DNA of 64,000 bases, taken from the NCBI RefSeq assembly GCF_963855985.1, contig NC_087119.1, forward strand, positions 536,001-600,000. The letters run 5' to 3'. The notes below the pieces were generated by a model. It did no database searches and was not told the DNA's origin. It worked only from the letters and a program-made list of their open reading frames with translations. The position numbers were made by a program, and so were the translations under genes. Shown here in pieces: positions 50,501-59,700 of the stretch. Position 1 is the first letter of the stretch, and each line of letters starts with the position of its first letter. Origin of the DNA: Ostrinia nubilalis. Taxonomy: Eukaryota > Arthropoda > Insecta > Lepidoptera > Crambidae.

Positions 50501-52674
50501 AAGTGTACATCGGTGTGTAGTGAGTGTCTTTACCAGTATGCACCCAATCTTCAATTGTGACGAAGAAGCTGCACGCTGGTCGAAATACTCCCTGCCCCGA
50601 ATGCTAACAAATCCTGCTTTTGGCGAGAGTCGCTAATGCCAGCACCGGGTAGTGAAGTTTGGTGCGTTCCGCAGGAGTTTCGGCGCGAAGTGCTCCAAGT
50701 GCTGCCGGGGCATCTCGTCGTCGGACTGGGTGCGCAAGGCGCGCGAGCAGGTGTACCACCTGGCGTGCTTCGCGTGCGACGCGTGCGGCCGCCAGCTGTC
50801 CACAGGCGAGCAGTTCGCGCTGCACGAGGACCGCGTGCTGTGCAAGCCGCACTACCTGGAGACGCTCGATGGCGGATCCATTTCGTCTGATGGTGAATTT
50901 TTTAAATATTTGAACCATTTTTTACTTGGCCACTAATCAGTCAAGCAATAGACTTTTTAACTGTCGATTACCACTTTTACGTACAGGAAACATTAGCTCT
51001 TGATATAAAATTTCTGCTCCTTACTGTCCTTTCTCGTTAAATTGAAACTATAAATACTTGCCTGTATGCACTTAAAATACTTTGACCTGAAAATCCTAAA
51101 CCGTTATCACAATTGAACTGCTGGTGTGACCGCAGACGGGTGCGACTCGGAGGGCTACCACAAGAGCAAGGCGAAGAGGGTGCGCACCACCTTCACGGAG
51201 GAGCAGCTGCAGGTGCTGCAGGCCAACTTCCAGCTGGACTCGAACCCCGACGGCCAGGACCTGGAGCGCATCGCGCAGGTCACGGGGCTCAGCAAGCGGG
51301 TCACGCAGGTCTGGTTCCAAAACAGCCGGGCGCGGCAGAAGAAGCACCAGCATACCGGCAAGGGGAAGCAGAATCAACGTTAGTACTTGCCCACGCCTGA
51401 TCCTCTTCCCAGACACCTCTTTGAATAACTGCGCTCTATGATGAGATGCTTCAGTGCTATGTAGACGCCATTCGTAAGAAAAATTTGGATATTTGGAATC
51501 TTGTGGAAAATCAATTCGTCAAAGGATACATTTACTTCAAAAGCTATACCTCTTACACATCTCTGAAGCATCTTTATTATGAGTGACTGCTATCAAGAAG
51601 ACCCTACTTTATCATTACTTACGTTTACTTGCTTCTCACTTACCTACCTCTATAAAACTACTGCTAGTTGTTAAACAATGTCTGCTTGGCGATGTTCTTG
51701 GCTCGCGACGCTTGCGTTTCTCTGGCTAGCGAATGTTTGTGTCGTGTGTGGAGGTGTGCTGACGATGCGCGTTGTCCGCAGTGATATCGCGGGACGCGGA
51801 CCCGGTGGGGTTTGGCCGGCCCATCAACCTGCACCTCACCTACTCCTTCCAGAACAAGCCGCCTTTTGTCCCAATAGGTGAGTAATACAAGTTGTGCTGT
51901 CTTTACACAGTCCATGCAACAACATTACATAACACAACTCTACTTCTTCTCTATCGCTGTTTCACCAACTGAGATAAAAGTCAACAATTGAAGGATCACT
52001 CAGTTGCTACCTCAGATCATAGAAAGATCTTCTATGATCTGAGGTTGCTACCTACCTATTCATGTCTTGGTAAAAAGGTATACCTACTTGGAAGTACGTT
52101 AGAACATGACTTCTGTAACGATATTTATAGCATTTAGATACTATTTACCTTTGTTCCTTCTTTTTGATGAAAACAGTTACTGAAATTTTGAAACGTAGGA
52201 AAATGATTAGCCTGTTTCAAAGCCAACCAACTATTTTGACAATGCAATAACCAACCTTGGTGGTTCACACAGAATACACTTCGATGTCAGCTGCCGCGGA
52301 GGGGGCGCTTATTCTGAGTCCGTATGTCCCTCCCGCGCCTCCGCCGCCGCTGCCATAGACGAAGCCACGCTATAAGGCCAGTCATTACAATTACGAAACT
52401 GGATTAACTTTGCACCCTTTCATTGCAAGTATAGGCTTATAAAAACATAATTTTGAGGCTGACTATGGTGATGATAATCGTAAATACTCTTCTAAATCTG
52501 AATTCACATTGTAGGTAGAGTAAAAAGGTCCCTATTGCACCCAAACTTGCATACTTAGACATTAACACTAACAGCAAACAATTGCGCATTCCAGATGGGA
52601 CGTCTTTCACGGATTCGTCGATGGATGAGCTCTCGGAGGACTCGTCCATCCACTGCATGCAGAGCGAGGTGTAG
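35351..52674 (+). CDS. Awh: Arrowhead LIM-homeodomain transcription factor (Lhx6/8 group), split gene, 5' end missing
   Basis: Join 35351..35532, 50675..50892, 51136..51378, 51782..51877, 52595..52674. All four introns are GT-AG and the phases fit, giving 272 codons and a TAG stop at 52672-52674. Order (numbered from the first visible codon): LIM1 about 6-58, LIM2 about 67-120, homeodomain 146-205 with WFQN at 193-196, then a tail ending [10 protein letters not shown]. Known for the family: LIM domains bind cofactors such as Chip/Ldb and the homeodomain binds TAAT-type DNA in the nucleus. Drosophila Awh is needed to set up abdominal histoblasts and salivary imaginal cells. The visible length is only two or three residues short of the fly protein as I remember it (about 275), so the missing first coding exon should carry little more than the start codon. 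The WFQNSRAR recognition helix and the tail separate it from Lhx1/3/9-type paralogues. It converges with Hn downstream. Confidence 0.95.
35519..35845 (+). repeat. 39-bp minisatellite copied from the Awh LIM1 exon end and its splice donor
   Basis: GTGAGT recurs at 35533, 35572, 35611, 35650, 35689, 35728, 35767 and 35806, always 39 bp apart. Each unit holds the last bases of the LIM1 exon (GACTGCGCCAA), the 5' splice site GTGAGTCCCGCC, and a pyrimidine-rich run ending CTAGCAG. The first donor is the real exon end; the next seven are copies. The true exon has GACTACGCCAA while the copies have GACTGC, so the array grew from one mutated copy. Because 39 is a multiple of 3, a long open frame runs through the array in the wrong phase; it is not a gene. 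Confidence 0.93.
35862..36042 (+). pseudogene. Two decayed partial copies of the Awh LIM1 exon
   Basis: Copy one, 35862-35938, matches the exon from CTGGAGGTGGGCGGCGGCG to its end. About 66 bases are lost between two CCTGCG words, and it is followed by another GTGAGTCCCGCC at 35939. Copy two, 35971-36042, matches GCCGACCGGTTCCTGCTGGAGG through the Cys-rich region, with stops (TAA, TGA). Both lie directly after the 39-bp array and in the same orientation, so local duplication is the simplest origin. Neither encodes an intact LIM domain. Confidence 0.8.
36043..38224. other. Awh intron (LIM1-LIM2), proximal part
   Basis: No exon. A GC islet at about 37625-37735 contains the 11-base word on the minus strand (37642-37652). 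Otherwise AT-rich. Confidence 0.45.
38225..38414. mobile_element. MITE, about 190 bp
   Basis: The ends CCTAATCCAAATCCG and, in reverse, CCTTGTCCAAATCCG are inverted copies, followed inward on each side by AACTGTCAAATT. The target duplication is not clear. Intronic to Awh. Confidence 0.65.
38415..39842. other. Awh intron, AT-rich
   Basis: No exon or GC islet is seen. 39765-39840 is a fragment of the GCCATCTAG/ATGCTTGTGTTATGG repeat. Confidence 0.4.
39843..40203 (-). mobile_element. tRNA-derived SINE
   Basis: On the minus strand the 5' end (40203 downward) reads CGGCCGTTTGGTGTAGTGGT with an A-box (TGGTGTAGTGGTTCAG), then a B-box-like GATCCCGGGCTAGAATC. The body ends in an ATT-repeat tail at 39843-39860. 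Standard pol III SINE layout. It is not a working tRNA gene. Confidence 0.75.
40204..43240. other. Awh intron, mostly AT-rich
   Basis: No exon. A GC-rich patch lies at about 41220-41335. The 60-odd codon frames here carry no recognisable domain. Confidence 0.4.
42518..42665 (-). mobile_element. RTE LINE 3' end fragment
   Basis: In reverse it carries the RTE C-terminal coding segment (GACCGACGATCTGG, GCGCAGGACCGTTTGTTGTG) and the tail CCAGCAGTGGACGTCATTTG, then (GAAC)n at about 42497-42515. Frames are broken. Confidence 0.7.
43241..47050. promoter_or_regulatory. Cluster of enhancer-like GC/homeodomain-site islets in the Awh intron
   Basis: Five or more GC-rich patches (about 43260-43360, 43770-43880, 44520-44720, 44800-44920, 45350-45720, 46050-46170, 46940-47040) alternate with TAATTA, ATTAATTAA, ATGTAAAT and ATGCAAA words. 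One patch holds the 11-base word (46986-46996). No protein-coding signal. Such density inside the intron of a developmental regulator suggests cis-regulatory modules (inference; conservation not tested). A strong short hairpin with GCGAGATATCGTCGGTC arms is at 44184-44223. Confidence 0.35.
47051..49051. other. Awh intron, AT-rich
   Basis: No exon or clear element. A short repeat word (GAGAACCTCCTTCTATTTCG, 48469-48488) is shared with 21549-21576 in the outer transposon. Confidence 0.4.
49052..49490 (+). mobile_element. CR1/jockey-like LINE ORF2 C-terminus and tail
   Basis: The open frame to TAG at 49420 encodes [19 protein letters not shown], then [18 protein letters not shown], then [19 protein letters not shown]. 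This is the typical C-terminus of a lepidopteran jockey/CR1-like reverse-transcriptase polyprotein. The tail CTGCATCTCACTTAACACCA to an A-run at about 49480 is the matching 3' UTR. 5'-truncated; in the Awh intron in sense orientation. Not a host gene. Confidence 0.85.
49491..50294. other. Awh intron, no feature
   Basis: AT-rich; nothing recognised. Confidence 0.4.
50295..50393. mobile_element. 99-bp mariner-type MITE
   Basis: The inverted ends CAGTCAGGCGCACAATATGT and, in reverse, CAGTTAAGAGCATAAACATG are flanked by TA on both sides (50293-50294, 50394-50395). It lies 280 bp upstream of the LIM2 exon. Confidence 0.65.
50675..50892 (+). CDS. Awh: Awh exon: LIM domain 2
   Basis: The acceptor is CGTTCCGCAG ending at 50674 and the donor is GTGAAT at 50893. 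Its first base completes the Lys codon left by the LIM1 exon. The exon encodes the linker SFGAK and the second LIM domain: CSKC, then [10 protein letters not shown], then CKPH. An acidic/serine linker ([11 protein letters not shown]) leads to the homeodomain exon. All eight zinc-ligand positions are filled. It lies 15.1 kb from the LIM1 exon. Confidence 0.95.
51136..51378 (+). CDS. Awh: Awh exon: homeodomain
   Basis: The acceptor is GACCGCAG ending at 51135 and the donor is GTTAGT at 51379. The exon encodes [15 protein letters not shown] followed by a full 60-residue homeodomain: Arg5, Phe8, Phe20, Trp48, Phe49, Asn51 and Arg53 are in place, with [12 protein letters not shown] in helix 3. Asn51 and the basic helix 3 predict ordinary sequence-specific binding. 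Ser at position 52 (WFQNS) is the Awh/Lhx6/8-like state, where many other LIM-homeodomain groups have Ala. Confidence 0.96.
51782..51877 (+). CDS. Awh: Awh exon: post-homeodomain linker
   Basis: The acceptor is GTTGTCCGCAG ending at 51781 and the donor is GTGAGT at 51878. The phases join the homeodomain exon and the last exon. It encodes a short region containing [13 protein letters not shown], which resembles the INLQLTYSFQN segment I recall from Drosophila Awh. Such a short exon is easily missed by gene finders. The open stretch that begins at 51678 in another frame is intron read-through and not part of the gene. Confidence 0.88.
51878..52594 (+). other. Awh last intron
   Basis: 717 bp, GT-AG. 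It holds a perfect 14-bp hairpin at 52010-52044 (CCTCAGATCATAGA arms) flanked by direct TTGCTACCT copies, and a GC-rich patch at about 52290-52360. Confidence 0.7.
52595..52674 (+). CDS. Awh: Awh terminal exon: conserved C-terminal tail and stop
   Basis: The acceptor is GCGCATTCCAG ending at 52594. The single base left by the previous exon gives a GAT codon, and the exon then encodes [25 protein letters not shown] before TAG. The SSMDEL-S-DSS-HCM-SEV pattern matches the C-terminus of Drosophila Awh as I remember it, which confirms both the gene identity and the exon chain. The tail is acidic and Ser-rich, which could suit a protein-interaction role (inference). Confidence 0.9.
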
Positions 52675-52818
52675 GCCTGCAGCAAGAAGTTCAAGACTCC
52701 GGTTCATCAGATACTTTTATAGATTAGTTTATAATTATTCATGCATTTGGTTGTGTCTTTTTCTACTAGATGAATTATCTTTAAAGCATTAGTAATTTAA
52801 GGTTTGATGTTTCAGAAC

Positions 52819-52968
52819 TGAAGTGACACTCAAAGCTCTATTCAAACTTGAATCCAGGCAAGCATAAGTTGAATTTCAACGTATGCTTGCCTGAATTTCA
52901 GTTTGACCTACGTTAACCACAGGCTTAAATCTTTTCTTGAATGAAAGTAATATTTTGAGTGTCATTTC
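52819..52968. repeat. Palindromic MITE-like element with 33-bp hairpin
   Basis: The outer ends GAAGTGACACTCAAA and, in reverse, GAAATGACACTCAAA enclose a near-perfect hairpin (52841-52873 against 52874-52906) with almost no loop. The arms contain CAGGCAAGCATA. It lies about 150 bp past the Awh stop. Confidence 0.65.
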
Positions 52969-53037
52969 ATAACACGTAAGTAAAATAATTATGATTCAAA
53001 GATTTTATTATAAGCATGTAAACTCAGTACCTCTAAA

Positions 53038-53262
53038 CACGAAAAACTTTCGACTTCGAATTCGCCATCGAAAGATTTAAGATTTAGTATGAAAAAACAA
53101 CTTAAACAGTGCCCCTGTTAACATGACGTAAGTGAACTTTTGAACAATGGTAGCACGAAACTAATTTTGACAGTCGACGTCGTCACGTTATCGTTGAATT
53201 CGAAGGCTGGGCGTCGAATTATGTCGAATACGCAAACGATTCGAAGACGAAAGTTTTTCGTG
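53038..53262. mobile_element. 225-bp MITE with TTCGA-rich inverted ends
   Basis: CACGAAAAACTTTCGACTTC at 53038 and its near-exact complement ending at 53262 form terminal inverted repeats of about 26 bp. TTCGA/TCGAA words fill the interior. No clear target duplication. Confidence 0.65.
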
Positions 53263-56200
53263 CTAGAGCTACAGAGTTTGTTTAAAGTCCATAAATATTT
53301 ATTTTGTAGTGAATTCGCGTATTCAGCAGTAAAGGATCTTCTGATTGCGGGAATTTATCATTTTAATAACAGAAGGGCTAAATATATCAGCAGGGCTAAG
53401 GCTTTTTCTTCATGAATAAATTAGAAAGCACGCCCGTTCGACGTTTCTGTTTTTTTTTTCTAATTAGTATAGTAAAAGTTGTGTTATGAAAACATTTAAA
53501 ATTTATTTGTTTATCTATTTCAAGTATCTGGTGACTGGAGTCTCGTGGAACATATCCAGACATTGATTTATTGTTGTTTTTGTCACCTTCATTTTCACAG
53601 TCGCTGTAAATACTGCTTGCATCAACATTTGTTAGTAATATATTTGCATATGTTTAATATCAATATCTTTACTGTTGGGGCTTAAAACTGTAGATAAGTG
53701 TGTTTCACAAGCAAATAATTCATCTAAAATAGAGTCTTTTACAAAAAAAATATAAGTTGAGTTCTTCTTGAATTCAGTCTCCCACGTAGTTCAATTAATT
53801 AAAATACATATTATTGATTGTATCTTCTATTATCAACCTAAGCATTACTGCGAAAACATTTTTGGAGTGTAGATAACCTTTTCGGATTAAGATTTACCAT
53901 CCCACGTACCTAATGCTAGACAAATAAAGGACAACCCTATTTTGAGATGTAAGTTTTGTTTTAATGAGTAAATCAAAAAAGGGCTGGCCTATTTTTGTCC
54001 ACCTGTGGGCATAACTAACGGCTTGATTTCACAATCGCGAAAGAATTTTGCTGAAAAATTACTACGAATTACTTGTCAGTCAATTGTACTTTTAGATGTG
54101 CCCCAACGTCGTCGACTCATTTCCTCTTTCTAACTAGAACTTATACAAGGTCTACTTAATGCAATAATACACTTTGATACTTACCCAAAATAATTAATAA
54201 GAGCACCACATTATTTATTATATTGGTGACATATGTAGATTGATAGATATAAAATATGTAAACAGTTATTAATTTAATTTAGATTATATCTTAATGGTAC
54301 GGTAGCCTACTGTTTTCTGATATTTATTGTAAAAAGTTATATTTATTTATTTATTTCTAGTAACTGTGATACGTTCGCTGTCAAAAATTTGTTGTTATAG
54401 TTACTTGGCCGCTAATGTTCTATCTAAGTTTCGTCACTCACGTTTTACTATGTTATATACAGACTCATGTCGTCACTGTAGTTTTGAAAACTGAAATTTG
54501 CACTATTTTATGTTTTCCTCACTGGAAAACCATCTCGACTTAGTATTTAACACATCATGTTCCCTCTCAATAATTTTAAAAACCTTTTCTAAGTACATCA
54601 GCAACTAGCTATAGATACAGTTGGAGATTTTATGATCACATTGGTCTTTCGCCATAATTTTGTCATTCGTAGCAGAGCTCTTGAAAGATTATCTTGTAAT
54701 TTCTGTTAGTTCTACATACAAAAGTCTTACGAGTATTGAATAAAGAAAAATATTTATGCAATGTAAGGTGTTCCCATTGCATGGGAACATAGCATGATAG
54801 AGCACATTACGAGTTGGTATCTTTTTCCCTATTCTTCTAGTGAAAATCGTATCTACACCACCACTTTGTACTTACGATGTGTTAATTTAAGACTTCTAAT
54901 CTAATATAAGTATTCGACGCAGTTAGGAATAATTTTATACCTACGCTTTCTACAGAATAATCTTGAATGTACTTAAGTGGGACTAAATAGCTGTCTCTAA
55001 AATTCTGAAAAATATCTTAATATATGTAATAAATATTAAAACTTAAATAATTTATTGTTGTAAAATAGTTATATCTACAGAATGTATTTTGTGTATCGAA
55101 ATATTTACGGCCTATCTTGAACCTCTACTATCTGAAAATGGGTGTTAATCAATCTTCAATATTAACAATATTTATTCACGATTAATGAAATGAAACAAGA
55201 TTGATTGGTAATAAAATTGGAAACTTTGTTAGAGCAATTAACGTTTTTAAAAATTTCAATAAATTCAATACACTGATAAAAATTGATTAAAATGTTGTTT
55301 TAAAATGCAACACGAGAAATTAATTTATTGGTTTCCAGCTATCTAAATGAAAATTGTGTCAAACATTGTGCCAAGAAAAGTGATTGCTGAGAAATGTTGA
55401 TAGAGATACTTACTATTGCCCTAAACTCTTGTTATTATTAAACATTATTTATGTATTAATATTACTGTTAGTAATAAGGTCCATAAAAAGTATTTAACTT
55501 TGTAATTTTATAGAACCGTGCCAATTTCTGGAGACAACGCATTTTACACTTCAAGTAGCTGTACCGCACGCTTTCAAAGTACGTATATTCAGATTTGTAT
55601 AAAGTTATTTTAGCAAGCCTTTGTTTTGCAATGTAGTGTAGGCCGTCAATGACGTCGGTTTAGTTATCTTGTGCAGTATTGTAAATAAACTTCCTTCGAA
55701 TTTCACTTGTAAATTGTAGCGATCTATTTATCTTAGAGTAAGCGAGATAGCGCGTCATCTTGTCATTTTTATGTAAAAGTTAGCCACTAATCGAGTACTA
55801 GGTACTAAGTTTATTCTGTACAAATTATTAAATATATTATGTTGATTAAAAATTTATTGATGTTTCAGTTACACGAATCACCTTAACCTAAAATAAATTC
55901 GAACAGTGTTCCTTAGTATGACTACCTACTAAAGAAACCAAAATACCTACATTAAAATACTTATAATATTGAACAAGATTATTAAAAAATATTCACTTTA
56001 CATCAATTCAGGTAAATTACAACGTATAAAAACAATCCGTAAATTAAAAAACTTAAGTAAAAGTAAAACTTAATACTCAAATTCAGAGTTAATTTCAATG
56101 TAAGTACCTATCATTTACACTGATGAGTATTTCAGTTATTTTATTTAACCTATACTGGGTTATCGTTATTCCTTAATCTTTTTAACAAATTGTGTTTATA

Positions 56201-56547
56201 ACAAGCAAATTAAACAAATTTTATTATTATCAACATTACAACATCGTAAACGATTAAATTTTACTTTCATAACAATATTTAAAACAAAACTGTTTACTGT
56301 CGGGGTCATTATCATTACGATAACATCATAATATGTGATGCAACTTATTTTTGATCTTACCTACTATCTAACGGACAGCCTTAACAATTAAATAACTTAT
56401 GTACCTAGATCTACTTAAAATACTTTCCCAAACTGAACTTTGAAAAAGAGAATGACTACAAAATCTATCAGAAACGTTTCACGTTTTTTTTTCAACTTGG
56501 AGAAGTATTTCAAACAGGTCTAACCTAAAGGTGTGTCTATATTATCC

Positions 56548-56704
56548 CTACAGTTTCTCCATGACGTTGAGGAGTAGGTCCATTTCCTGGTGAACCTCCC
56601 TGAGGAGGTCCTTCATCTGCTTGGAGGAGTCGAGGATGTCGATGCTCTGCGTGTAGGGGTTGTAGCGGACTCCGAAGTCTCGGGGAATGGTCTGAGCGAA
56701 TTTG
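56548..56704 (-). CDS. Hn: Hn terminal exon: C-terminal tetramerisation helix
   Basis: The acceptor is TTTTACAG. The exon encodes [24 protein letters not shown] and then a helix with spaced hydrophobics ([24 protein letters not shown]) before TAG at 56550-56548. In this family the helix forms the tetramer coiled coil. Candidate AATAAA poly(A) signals on the minus strand lie about 320 and 400 bp downstream (56227-56222 and 56145-56140). Confidence 0.95.
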
Positions 56705-59700
56705 CTGTAAAAGAAATAGATGGTTTAAAAGAAATAATGTAATCGGAGATTGTTGACTATTCCTCTATGAAATATATTGCAACACACTCCTCTATGAAAT
56801 TTCATTAAGATTTGCTGAATAACGTACATTCTTACTTCAAAACTATGATATAAGTTAATTGACTGATATTACTATTCTAATTTATCAGTTTTCGATAAGT
56901 ATAAAATCATCTCATATGTGATTAGGTAATATCAATGAAAGACTTACATCATCTTATCTTTGGCGTCTTCAAAGCTGTTGGCGACGAAGTAGACCGGCTG
57001 ATACTCGGTGATGGGGTACTTGGTGAGGCCGGTGACCTCGGGGTGGAACTCCTTCAGCTGCGGCTCGTCCGAGAGGCAGTACTGCAGCTCGCCGAAGGAG
57101 GACAGCAGGCCGGCTCCGAAGGCCTTGAGGGTGCCCCCTTGCCGGCACAGACCGAATTCCACCGTGAACCAGAAACACTGTGAAATATTATCTCATGGTT
57201 ATCTACACTGCCAGGGAAAACGAAGTTTTGATCCAAGAACGGGTAATTAAGTATGGTCCATGTGTAAAAATGGAGCTTGAAGAATTTTGGCCCCATTGAA
57301 TTAGGTGCAAAAGATAGCAGAAAGGCGCTGGATGCAGGCCACTACCAACCAGTCTTTAGGGAAATCATTGGGGGTGGCCTATCTTCAGCAGTAGACGTTC
57401 TATGCCTGAAATGATGATGATGAATTTGGTGCAAGACTCGTGTAATTACCGTGGCAAGCTTCTCGATGTAGTCGTCGGGCGCCCCCAGGGAGGCGAGCCC
57501 GATCTCCTGCGAGAACTGCGCGAAGGCCGGGTCGGCGAACAACGGCGCGTGCCCCAGCAGCTCGTGGCACACGTCGGGCTCCGGCGTGTACAGCGGCCGC
57601 GAGTGGTGCCGGATGTACTGCGTGCTGTGGAACACGCGGAACGCCAGCCCCGCCAGGAAGTCGCGCGACGACAGCAGCCCAGCCACTGGCCGCAGCGTGA
57701 AACCGGTGCAGTCTGGGAAATTCAAGAATAGTTTATTTTCATTTCTTTCGGGATTTACACGGTCAAAATATTTGTTAATTTTAAATGATCGTGAAAACAA
57801 CCAACCTTTTAAGAAATTGGAAACGTCTTCTAACTGAGGAATGTTGTCTTCCCTGTAGCCGCAGTTCTCAATCAAGAGGGGGAACACGTGGTTGTGCTCC
57901 TTGCAGGCGTGCGTGGGGTACAGCTCCGCGAGCTTGCGGAACACCTCGCCCCACGTGGCCACCTCCTCCTTGGTGTAGTCCACGTGCGGCAGCGGCTGGC
58001 CGTGCTTGTAGTTGTAGGCGATGTCCGCGAAGTACTTGCGGCGCGCGCGGTACGTGGCGTCCGTGAACCCCGGGTGGTCCGAGTCCAGCTCGGCGCCGTA
58101 CGACAGGATCTGGTTGGCGAAGCGGTCCAGGTCGCGGATGCGGCGCGGGAACCACGGCACGGCAGCTGGAAGAACTTCAACCGTTAGCGAACAGTCAGGA
58201 CTTTTGTAGAATTTTAGCGGTGGGTGCGCAACTTACATCTGTTATCCTTGTAGTTTCTGGAGATGATGTTGAGGTAGCCGACGATCTTCTTGAGGTCCTC
58301 GAGGGCGGCGCCGAAGTCGCCGGTGCCGTGCTCGCACTCCACCATGAACTCGTAGCCGGGCCGGCGCACGGACGAGCGCGACTCGATGTGGCTGAGGTTG
58401 ACGCCGTGCTTGGAGAAGATGGTGAGGTACTTGGCCAGCGAGCCCACATTGTCTTTTGCCTGCGGCGAGAACAGCAGCCACGTCGACTTGGCCGAGTCGC
58501 GGCCCTCGCGGATGTAGTTGCCGCCCTCCATGAGTTTGGGCTGAAACAAACGAAGATATGTGAAAAATATTGTAATAATTTAGGCTAAGGCCATTGTAAT
58601 TTGAGGACCGATGAAGAAAAAAGACTATGGGCATTTCTACTGCACGGTGTATTTTTTCTCAATTCGGTGCTAAAATTTATATTTAGTTTTTTAAGTAGTT
58701 TCAATACAAAAAAATAAATTTTACTCCATTCTGAATGTAAAAATAGCATTGTCACTAAATATTGTGAAGTGGTTTATGAGAAAAGTTAAGCACCGAATTT
58801 AGAGAGCACCGAATTGAGAAAATGAATCACGGAATTGAGAAATGAATCTCCAAATATAAAAATCGCTCCGACAAACTTAGAATTGACGACATTATGAAGA
58901 AATATCTAATGTATTTCAATAATCAATATAATAAATACTTAAAACGTTTTGATATCTGACTGCTGGTCTATTAGTTAGATGGTTCATTTTAGGTTTATGT
59001 GTCTGAAATACCAATGGAATAAAACAAAAATCCTAATCAATATGTTCATTTTAATAAACTATAATTAATTCTTAATATTTATATATTAATTTAATTTTAT
59101 TTAAATAAAACAAATAAATACATAAGACAGGGTCTCATTGTTTATTTATTCTTAACCTTAAACATAAAACAAATATTTCAAGACCCAAGAGCTAGATTGA
59201 CCTGACACTATACCGAAGATATATCGGACGTCAGTTTGTATACGATTAAAATGGCCCTCAAATAGCTGAAATACAACAAGGCACCGGGTGTTACAGCATT
59301 ATGGCTGAGCTTCGCCGGTACTAAAGGCTCTACAGAAGCAGTTCAATTCCGTCATTCTCGAAGAAAAAACGCTTTCGGTATGGCACAGAAGTGTGGTGAT
59401 AGCATTATAGACTCATCTCACTTATGAAGCGTGTTTACAAGCTGTTTTCGAGAGTCCTTACGAATCATCTCGCTCGCAGACTCGACGACTTCCAGTCTTC
59501 CGAACAAGCTTGTTTCCGAAAAGACTTTAGTATTATGGTACACACACAGGTAAGCTACGGCAGATTATACAGAAGACCAAGGAGTCGCGATATCGCGGAC
59601 GATATCGGAGTCATGGCTGAGACCTTGGAAGATCTAAGCATAATGCTCGATGGCCTCCGCAGAGCCTCTCAATAAGTGGGTCTAAAAATGAACATGGACA

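Larger units (their letters stand above)
52675..56547. other. Awh-Hn convergent 3' region
   Basis: AT-rich, no further exon. It should contain the 3' UTRs of both genes. AATAAA words for Awh occur at about 53410 and 53923; minus-strand AATAAA words for Hn are at 56222-56227 and 56140-56145. Two palindromic elements (52819-52968 and 53038-53262) lie just after the Awh stop, possibly inside its 3' UTR. Confidence 0.5.

Noticed and set aside
50604..50936. Several overlapping 70-104 codon frames on both strands at the LIM2 exon
   Set aside because: Shadows of a GC-rich exon; only the frame with the paired Cys/His ligands is conserved.
51678..51881. ATG frame with a signal-peptide-like start overlapping an Awh exon
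   Set aside because: It is out of phase with the conserved exon and begins in the intron; low-complexity hydrophobic translation by chance.
57868..58634. Multiple long frames on both strands over Hn exons 2-3
   Set aside because: GC-rich shadows (Arg/Ala/Pro-rich products); the real frame is fixed by the PAH motifs and splice phases.
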